From: Solirubrobacterales bacterium
Lineage (GTDB): Bacteria; Actinomycetota; Thermoleophilia; Solirubrobacterales; Solirubrobacteraceae
Assembly: GCA_027314825.1 (NCBI GenBank)
Contig: DAHVAB010000088.1
Coordinates: forward strand, 1-8,639
Reading direction: 5' to 3'
Length of the DNA stretch: 8,639 nucleotides
Shown in pieces: positions 1-8,639 of the stretch (position 1 is the stretch's first letter; the number at the start of each line of letters is the position of its first letter). The position numbers were made by a program, and so were the translations under genes. A model generated the notes under the pieces. It was not told where the DNA came from, did not search any database, and saw only the letters and a list, made by a program, of their open reading frames with translations.

Positions 1-1103
1 CCCCCGCCACGCCGGCCAGCCGTGGAGGAGCCCGCGGCGGCCCGGACGCCGCGCCGCTTCAGGACTGCCGTCTGCTCGCCAACCCGAAGCTCACCTTCGA
101 GCACTTCGTGATCGGCGACTCCAACCGGCTCGCCCACGCCGCGGCGCTCACCGTCGCCGAGCTGCCATCCCAGGCATACAACCCGCTCTTCATATGCGGG
201 CCCCCGGGAGTCGGCAAGACCCACCTCCTGCACTCCATCCGGGCTCTCGCCCTATCCCACGACCCGACCCTCTCCATCCGCTGCCTGACCGGTGAGCAGT
301 TCACCACCGACTTCCGCGCAGCCCTCGGCGGCTCCAACCTCGACGACTTCAAGGCACGCTACCGGCAGGTCGACATGCTCCTCATCGACGACGTCCAGTT
401 CTTCGAGCGCAAGACCCGCACCGAGGAGGAGTTCTTCCACACCTTCAACGCCCTCCACGACTCCGGCGCTCAGATCGTCCTCACCTCCGACCGTCCTCCC
501 GCCAACCTCAGCGCCCTCGAAGACCGCCTGCGCGAGCGCTTCCAGGCCGGTCTGGTAGCCGACATCCACCCCCCAGACCATCCCACCCGCCTCGCAATCC
601 TCCGCAAGCGAGCCCACCACGACAACGTCGAGCTCGCCGAGGACTCAGCCCTAACCCTCATCGCCGACCGCGTCGCCGTCAACGTGCGCGCGCTGGAGGG
701 CGCCCTGATCCGCGTCGTCGCATACAGCTCCCTGACGCGCCGCCCCCTCACCTCCGCGCTCGCCGCCCAGGTCCTCGACGGCCTCTATCCACAGCCACCC
801 CGCACCGATCAGCCCCGCGCCCGCTCGATCGCCGACATCCAGGCCGCTGCCTGCGAGCACTTCGGCCTCACCACAGAGGAGATCCTCTCCACCGCACGCT
901 CGCGACGCGTCGCATACCCTCGCCAGATCGCCATGTACCTAGCCCGCGAGCTCACCTCCGAGTCCCTGCCGGCCATCGGACGTCACTTCGGCGGCCGCGA
1001 CCACACGACGGTCCTGCACGCCTGGCGGCGCACCCGCAAGCTGATCGACTCCGACGAGCACTCGCGCGCGGCTGTGGAGGAGATCCGCCGCCGCCTGCTC
1101 TAA
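1..1103 (+). CDS. dnaA: Chromosomal replication initiator protein DnaA, 5'-truncated by the window edge
   Basis: DnaA is the AAA+ ATPase that binds DnaA boxes at oriC, oligomerises with ATP and melts the origin. The reading frame is open from base 3 with no stop, so the gene starts upstream; about 366 residues are visible. The first ~25 residues are a low-complexity Ala/Gly/Pro stretch that looks like the end of domain II. Domain III begins at the family motif NPKLTFEHFVIGDSN (bases 81-122). It holds Walker A GPPGVGKT (198-221), Walker B LLIDDV (378-395), sensor 1 (IVLTSDRPP), the arginine-finger region (LEDRLRERF) and sensor 2 (RALEGALIR). Domain IV carries the DNA-binding signature GRDHTTV (993-1013). 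The gene stops with TAA. The first available GTG (108) lies inside the conserved core and is not the true start. Domain I (DnaB/DnaA contact) is outside the window. The coding strand is strongly C-rich over G. Confidence 0.97.
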   Translation, partial: PATPASRGGARGGPDAAPLQDCRLLANPKLTFEHFVIGDSNRLAHAAALTVAELPSQAYNPLFICGPPGVGKTHLLHSIRALALSHDPTLSIRCLTGEQFTTDFRAALGGSNLDDFKARYRQVDMLLIDDVQFFERKTRTEEEFFHTFNALHDSGAQIVLTSDRPPANLSALEDRLRERFQAGLVADIHPPDHPTRLAILRKRAHHDNVELAEDSALTLIADRVAVNVRALEGALIRVVAYSSLTRRPLTSALAAQVLDGLYPQPPRTDQPRARSIADIQAAACEHFGLTTEEILSTARSRRVAYPRQIAMYLARELTSESLPAIGRHFGGRDHTTVLHAWRRTRKLIDSDEHSRAAVEEIRRRLL

Positions 1104-1261
1104 AAGCTCTGCCGACCGCACCTGCTGGCACACTTATCCACCTCCGCGCACAGCCTTCGCACAGCCGCCGTCACGATCATTCCCACGCCAGAGCCGAACT
1201 CCGCGATCCCACCCACAACCACACAGCCCCTACTCCTACTACACACACTCAGCAGCAGACC
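1104..1261. other. dnaA-dnaN intergenic spacer
   Basis: This 158-base spacer holds no ORF I would call a gene. It contains one DnaA-box-like 9-mer (1134-1142). It also has a C/A/T-rich, nearly G-free run just before dnaN: bases 1207-1250 contain a single G. In many actinobacteria this spacer is oriC and is several hundred bases long with many DnaA boxes. Here it is too short and too box-poor to be a convincing full origin. It may be the remnant or edge of one, or simply the dnaN leader. No clear terminator or canonical promoter was found. Confidence 0.6.
1134..1142 (+). promoter_or_regulatory. DnaA-box-like site
   Basis: TTATCCACC matches the DnaA-box consensus TTATCCACA at 8 of 9 positions and lies 31 bases after the dnaA stop. 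A second 8-of-9 match, CTATCCACA, sits inside dnaA at 785-793, and a 7-of-9 match inside dnaN at 2039-2047. Sites in the dnaA-dnaN region are known from other bacteria as origin or autoregulatory elements. A single near-match is weak evidence. Confidence 0.4.
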
Positions 1262-2371
1262 TTGAAGCTAACCCTTCCCACAGCCGATCTCCTCTCCCGC
1301 CTGCAAGCGGTCACACGCATCGCCTCCACGCGCAGCACCATCCACGCGCTCTCCGGCGTGATGCTCACCGCCGCTCAGGACTCCCTGAACCTCATGGCGA
1401 CCGACCTCGACGTCGCCCTTCAGCTCTCGATGCCCGCAACCGTCCACAGCGACGGCACCGCCCTTCTTCCAGGTCGACTTCTCTTCGACGTCGTACGAGC
1501 CCTGCCCGGAGAGCAAGTCTCGCTGGAGGCCAGGACCGCGGAGAGCGACGTCGAGCTCATCTCCGGCCCTGCCACCTTCCATCTGCGCACCCTGCGCGCC
1601 GAGGACTTCCCGAAGCTACCCCGGCCCGCCTCCGGCGGGCTCACAACACTGCCCACCGACTCATTCATCGCGACTGTCGAGACCGTCGCCCGCTCCGCAT
1701 CACGTGACGAGACGCGTCCGGTCCTCACCGGGATACTCGTCTCCGCCGCCGGCTCGGAGCTGACGATGGTGGCCACCGACTCCTACCGGCTGAGCGTCAA
1801 GCGCACGCCCCTGCCGAGTCCGCTCGACGGCAGCTTCGAGGCCAACATCCCCGCTCGCGCGCTGCAGGAGTTCGGGCGGCTCGCGTCCGCCGGGCACGGC
1901 GAGACGATCACGATGGGCGTCCAGGATAGCCAGGTCGTCTTCGACCTCGACGGCGCCATCCTCTCCTCGCGCCTGATCGACGGACAGTTCCCCAACTACC
2001 GCCAGCTTCTGCCGTCAAGCGTCGAGCACGAGCTGCGCCTATCCACCTCCGAGCTCGCAGACGTAGTACGCAGGATCAGCCTCCTCGCACAGAAGAACGC
2101 CCCCCTCCGGCTGAGCTTCAGCGCCGGTGAGCTCGCCGTGAGCGCTCAGACGGTCGACGTCGGCGAGGCCCACGAGTCGCTGCCGGTCCCCTTCGACGGT
2201 GAGCCGTTCGAGATCGGCTTCAACCCCGAGTTCCTCCGCGACGGCCTCGACAGCGTCGCCTCCGAGGAGCTGCTGCTGAAGCTGATCAGCCCGCTGCGCC
2301 CAGGACTCATCGAGTCTCCCGATGCAGGCGACTTCATCTACCTCATCATGCCGATACGGCTCACGACGTGA
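1262..2371 (+). CDS. dnaN: DNA polymerase III beta subunit (sliding clamp)
   Basis: DnaN forms the ring-shaped dimer that tethers DNA polymerase III and many repair proteins to DNA. The 369-residue product has the normal length for three repeated clamp domains. The N-terminus MKLTLPTADLLSRLQAV, the internal VLTGILVSA and ATDSYRLSVK segments, and the C-terminus YLIMPIRLTT are family hallmarks; the MP(M/V/I)RL tail borders the binding cleft for client peptides. The start is a TTG at 1262; the adjacent upstream codons offer no better start, and this one puts the N-terminus where the family begins. There is no recognisable Shine-Dalgarno, and the leader is almost free of G, so initiation may rely on an unstructured leader. 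It follows dnaA by 158 bases and precedes recF by 34, consistent with a dnaA-dnaN-recF operon. Confidence 0.97.
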   Translation: MKLTLPTADLLSRLQAVTRIASTRSTIHALSGVMLTAAQDSLNLMATDLDVALQLSMPATVHSDGTALLPGRLLFDVVRALPGEQVSLEARTAESDVELISGPATFHLRTLRAEDFPKLPRPASGGLTTLPTDSFIATVETVARSASRDETRPVLTGILVSAAGSELTMVATDSYRLSVKRTPLPSPLDGSFEANIPARALQEFGRLASAGHGETITMGVQDSQVVFDLDGAILSSRLIDGQFPNYRQLLPSSVEHELRLSTSELADVVRRISLLAQKNAPLRLSFSAGELAVSAQTVDVGEAHESLPVPFDGEPFEIGFNPEFLRDGLDSVASEELLLKLISPLRPGLIESPDAGDFIYLIMPIRLTT

Positions 2372-2405
2372 CTCCGTGCCCCGCCACGCCGAGTGACCGG
2401 CGCCA

Positions 2406-3536
2406 ATGGTGCTTCTCAACGCTCAGCTGCGTGACTTCCGCTCCTACCGAGCGGCCGACGCAGCTCTCGGCCCGGCGCTGACGGTCGTCCACGGCCCGAA
2501 CGGGGCCGGCAAGTCCAACCTCCTGGAGGCGATCTGCTTCGGCTGCACCGCGCGCTCGCCCCGCACCCGCAACGACCGCGAGCTCGTCGCCTTCGGCGCG
2601 CAGGCCGCGCGCGTCAACCTGACGGTCGCCGACAGGCGCGGCGAGCCCCACGAGATCAGCGTCGCCTTCGGCGCGAGCGGCCCCGACGGGCGCCTGGAGC
2701 GCCGGATCAGGTTCGACGGCGGCCCCCTCGCACGCATCGACGACGTCCCCGACCGCCCGCTCGTCGCCGTCTTCATCCCTGACCGCCTCACCCTCATCAC
2801 CGGCCCTCCCGCGGTGCGCCGCGCCCACACAGACCACCTCGTGGCCGCGCTGTGGCCCTCACGCGCATCCCACCGCTCCGAGTACGCGCAGGCGCTCGCT
2901 CAACGCAACGCGCTGCTCATGCGCATCCGCGCCGGCGCTCCCTCATCCTCTCTGGCCAGCTGGGACATGGAGCTCGCAAGGCGCGCGATCGCGCTGAGCG
3001 CCGACCGCACGGCCGCTGTGCGCGAGATCGCCGAGCCGTTCCGAGAGCGCTGCGCGCGCCTCGGGCTGGAGGGAGAGATCGCCATCGAGCACCGGCCGGC
3101 GGTGCGCACCGACTCCGTCGACGCGCTCGCCGCCGAGCTCGCCTCCCGGCTGGCAGCCGACGTTCAGCGGGGCTTCACCGGCCACGGCCCTCACCGCGAC
3201 GAGATCGCGATCATCCGCGAGCGCCGCCATCTGCGCACCTACGGCTCCCAGGGCGAGCGTCGCCTCGCGCTGCTCGCGCTGCTCCTCGCCGAGCGCAGCG
3301 CGCTGGCCGCCGCACGGGGGACGGCCCCGCTCATGCTGCTGGACGACGCCCTCAGCGAGCTCGACCGCGACCATCGGCGACTCCTGCTCGACGACCTCGC
3401 CGCGACCGGAGGGCAGAGCGTGATCGCGACCGCCGACGTCTCCGAGCTGCGCGGCATGGAGCACGGCGAGACCTCCTTCCTGGAGGTCGGCGGCGACGGG
3501 ACGATCACGGCCGAGCACGAGGGCCCAAACGGGTGA
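2406..3536 (+). CDS. recF: DNA replication and repair protein RecF
   Basis: RecF is an SMC/Rad50-like ABC ATPase that works with RecO and RecR to load RecA at single-strand gaps and to help restart stalled forks. At 376 residues it has normal family length. The N-terminus (LRDFRSY, residues 8-14) is typical. Walker A is GPNGAGKS at residues 30-37. The ABC signature region is TYGSQGERR, starting at residue 278. Walker B LMLLDD ends with Asp313-Asp314 and is followed by the D-loop SELD (317-320). The segment TGHGPHRDEI before the signature is also conserved in RecF. The start is ATG 2406, with a GTG directly after it as an alternative; neither has a strong Shine-Dalgarno, so translation may be partly coupled to dnaN 34 bases upstream. 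Its stop overlaps the start of dciA in a GTGA. Confidence 0.96.
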   Translation: MVLLNAQLRDFRSYRAADAALGPALTVVHGPNGAGKSNLLEAICFGCTARSPRTRNDRELVAFGAQAARVNLTVADRRGEPHEISVAFGASGPDGRLERRIRFDGGPLARIDDVPDRPLVAVFIPDRLTLITGPPAVRRAHTDHLVAALWPSRASHRSEYAQALAQRNALLMRIRAGAPSSSLASWDMELARRAIALSADRTAAVREIAEPFRERCARLGLEGEIAIEHRPAVRTDSVDALAAELASRLAADVQRGFTGHGPHRDEIAIIRERRHLRTYGSQGERRLALLALLLAERSALAAARGTAPLMLLDDALSELDRDHRRLLLDDLAATGGQSVIATADVSELRGMEHGETSFLEVGGDGTITAEHEGPNG

Positions 3537-3853
3537 GCCGGCGCGCCCCCCGACCGCTCGGGCTCGCCGTCGAGGGCCTCCGCGACAGCCTCGCCCCCGC
3601 CGGCGCGCTCAGCCGCATCCAGCGCGTGTGGGAGCAGGCGGTCGGGGAGACGGTCGCCGCAGAGGCGTGGCCGGTCGCCGAGCACGCAGGCGTGCTGAGC
3701 GTCGCCTGCAGCTCGGCGGTGTGGGCTGCCGAGCTGCGAATGCTCTCCGGGGAGCTGGTCGAGCGCTGCAATGCCGCACTCGGCGCAGAGGGCGGCATCG
3801 TTCAGATCCGCTGCAAGGTCGCCCCCGAGGCCGCCGTCCGCCGGCGGCCGTGA
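3533..3853 (+). CDS. dciA: DUF721 / DciA-like protein, putative replicative helicase operator
   Basis: This is a short DUF721 protein of 106 residues. DciA proteins, which include M. tuberculosis Rv0004 at this same position, are thought to load or activate the replicative helicase DnaB in bacteria that lack DnaC or DnaI. Family features visible: a Trp-containing helix with WEQAVGETVA (residues 33-42), a beta strand pair with GVLSVACSSAVW (53-64), then AAELRMLSGELVERCN (65-80). The GTG start overlaps the recF stop (GTGA), which implies translational coupling; the same frame remains open far upstream but that part only shadows recF. It is short: Rv0004 is 187 residues, and the N-terminal extension seen there is missing. 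Only the conserved core plus a basic tail (VRRRP) remains. The family call is based on motif pattern and gene order, and the helicase role is inferred from the family. Confidence 0.85.
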   Translation: MSRRAPRPLGLAVEGLRDSLAPAGALSRIQRVWEQAVGETVAAEAWPVAEHAGVLSVACSSAVWAAELRMLSGELVERCNAALGAEGGIVQIRCKVAPEAAVRRRP

Positions 3854-3869
3854 GCGGGCCGTGAGCGGG
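3848..3869. repeat. 11-bp tandem duplication spanning the dciA stop codon
   Basis: The unit CCGTGAGCGGG occurs twice in direct succession (3848-3858 and 3859-3869) and is followed by CC, as if a third unit began. The first copy contains the dciA stop TGA (3851-3853). The copies are identical, which suggests a recent slippage duplication. No function is apparent. Confidence 0.8.
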
Positions 3870-3913
3870 CCGAGCGTCCGCCACGGTCTCCAGCCGCGGC
3901 TCACCGCTCCCGG

Positions 3914-3937
3914 ATTCCCTTTATTTGCAGGATTTTT
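3914..3937 (+). promoter_or_regulatory. AT-rich patch upstream of the gyrB promoter
   Basis: By hand count 17 of these 24 bases are A or T, in an otherwise very GC-rich region. It lies 26 bases upstream of the proposed -10 element, where upstream promoter elements or protein-binding sites often sit. It could also aid DNA melting or bending for a supercoiling-sensitive gyrase promoter. That role is inference. Confidence 0.35.
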
Positions 3938-3959
3938 CGGCGGTTCGACGGGGGCTCTG

Positions 3960-3968
3960 TGCTATCGT
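3960..3968 (+). promoter_or_regulatory. Candidate extended -10 promoter of gyrB-gyrA
   Basis: TGCTATCGT fits an extended -10 element: TGn followed by TATCGT, which matches TAnnnT. No good -35 hexamer is seen 16-18 bases upstream, and an extended -10 can compensate for that. Transcription would begin near 3975, leaving a leader of roughly 85 bases before gyrB. It is the best promoter candidate in the 205-base gap between dciA and gyrB. Confidence 0.5.
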
Positions 3969-3983
3969 ATCCAGCTCTAGGAA

Positions 3984-4047
3984 CCCGCCCCGGCCCGCGC
4001 TTGTCTCGCCCCGGACACCGGGGCGTTCTCACGTAATGGGGCGGGCC
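3984..4047 (+). promoter_or_regulatory. Possible competing pairings in the gyrB leader
   Basis: CCCGCCCC (3984-3991) is exactly complementary to GGGGCGGG (4038-4045). The adjacent GGCCCGC (3992-3998) is exactly complementary to GCGGGCC (4041-4047). Both pairings enclose the 4007-4025 hairpin and compete for the same strand, which ends one base before the Shine-Dalgarno. This could hide or expose the gyrB start region. In GC-rich DNA such complementarity also arises by chance, so the call is tentative. Confidence 0.3.
4007..4025 (+). promoter_or_regulatory. Perfect GC hairpin in the gyrB leader
   Basis: CGCCCCGG (4007-4014) and CCGGGGCG (4018-4025) form a perfect 8-bp stem with a 3-base ACA loop. 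The stem ends 22 bases before the gyrB Shine-Dalgarno. It is followed by TTCTCACG rather than a T-run, so it is a poor intrinsic terminator. A leader structure affecting mRNA stability or gyrB translation is more plausible, but its role is unknown. Confidence 0.55.
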
Positions 4048-4054
4048 AGGAGAG
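4048..4054 (+). promoter_or_regulatory. gyrB ribosome binding site
   Basis: AGGAGAG is the clearest Shine-Dalgarno in the window. Its AGGAG core ends 6 bases before the TTG at 4059, which fixes that rare codon as the gyrB start rather than the internal ATG at 4158. Confidence 0.8.
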
Positions 4055-4058
4055 TTCA

Positions 4059-6549
<2,491 letters not shown>

Positions 6550-6551
<2 letters not shown>

Positions 6552-6556
6552 GGGGT
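6550..6556 (+). promoter_or_regulatory. gyrA ribosome binding site
   Basis: GAGGGGT overlaps the last two bases of the gyrB stop. Its GAGG core ends 8 bases before the gyrA ATG. The overlap fits coupled translation of the two gyrase subunits in equal amounts. Confidence 0.6.
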
Positions 6557-6561
6557 ACTCA

Positions 6562-8496
<1,935 letters not shown>

Positions 8497-8511
<15 letters not shown>

Positions 8512-8639
8512 CACGCCGCGGCCCTGCGCATACAAATCGCCCAGGTTGAACTGCGCATCCGCATGGCCCTGCGCTGCGGCCTTGCCCCACCAGACGGCGG
8601 CCTGCGCGTCATCCTTCGGCACGCCACGGCCTTGGTCGT
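8497..8639 (-). CDS. Fragment of a Sel1-like repeat protein, truncated at both ends
   Basis: The minus strand encodes DQGRGVPKDDAQAAVWW, then GKAAAQGHADAQFNLGDLY, then AQGRGVAEDDA. These are Sel1-like (TPR-type) repeats: GRGVPKDD and GRGVAEDD recur exactly 36 residues apart, the classic Sel1 period. The coding DNA shows the same 108-base period. Sel1 repeats form alpha-helical solenoids for protein binding; the function of this one cannot be told. The fragment enters from the window edge and ends at the joint near 8497; the frame continues only into the antisense of gyrA (ARREVGALYV...), which is not Sel1. Five of seven Asp codons are GAT, and the single His and Tyr codons are CAT and TAT, unlike the C-ending codons of neighbouring genes. 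It probably comes from another genome or a distant locus. Confidence 0.75.

Noticed and set aside
108..110. GTG at 108 as the start of dnaA
   Set aside because: It lies inside the conserved FEHFVIGDSN motif, and the frame continues upstream with DnaA-like sequence.
2852..3532. Upstream extension of the dciA frame, giving a 333-residue protein
   Set aside because: The extension is an Arg/Ala/Pro-rich shadow of recF in another frame. Homology begins only at the GTG at 3533.
4007..4030. Hairpin as an intrinsic terminator before gyrB
   Set aside because: It has a strong stem but no T-run after it, and it lies inside the likely gyrB leader, downstream of the promoter candidate.
8512..8639. A natural variant GyrA tail (HAAALRIQIAQ...) continuing the open frame
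   Set aside because: The residues match no part of GyrA, whereas the minus strand gives two exact-period Sel1 units. The open + frame is chance in GC-rich DNA.

Overview
The window carries the replication-initiation and gyrase cluster of a high-GC bacterium, all on the + strand: dnaA (3' part) - dnaN - recF - dciA (DUF721) - gyrB - gyrA (5' part). A DUF721 gene between recF and gyrB is the arrangement known from Actinomycetota (in Mycobacterium tuberculosis, Rv0001-Rv0006). With the very high GC content this points to an actinobacterium. A deep-branching class such as Thermoleophilia is possible, partly because GyrB is unusually long, but I cannot prove the class from sequence alone.

Layout. 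Positions 1-1103 hold DnaA from the end of its linker through the ATPase and DNA-binding domains. Positions 1104-1261 are a C/A-rich spacer with one DnaA-box-like site. Then come dnaN (beta clamp, 1262-2371, TTG start), recF (2406-3536) and a 106-residue DciA-like protein (3533-3853) that overlaps the recF stop by 4 bases. Positions 3854-4058 are a control region for the gyrase genes: an 11-bp tandem duplication, an AT-rich patch, an extended -10 promoter candidate, a strong hairpin and a Shine-Dalgarno site. gyrB (4059-6551) and gyrA (from 6562) follow as a tight pair.

The highlight is an in-frame 421-residue intein in GyrA (6940-8202), placed directly after the catalytic tyrosine and before Thr. 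This is the same site and the same family as the mycobacterial GyrA inteins. It has complete splicing motifs and a LAGLIDADG homing endonuclease domain, and its codon use differs clearly from the surrounding gyrA. Gyrase would be inactive until the intein excises itself.

The last ~130 bases do not belong to gyrA. GyrA homology stops at 8511, and the rest encodes, on the minus strand, part of a Sel1-repeat protein with different codon habits. The joint lies in about 14 shared bases, so an assembly or amplification chimera is the simplest explanation.

How the genes work together: DnaA opens the origin, DciA helps load or activate the replicative helicase, the beta clamp tethers the polymerase, RecF acts at damaged forks and gaps, and gyrase (GyrA2GyrB2) removes the supercoils made by the fork.
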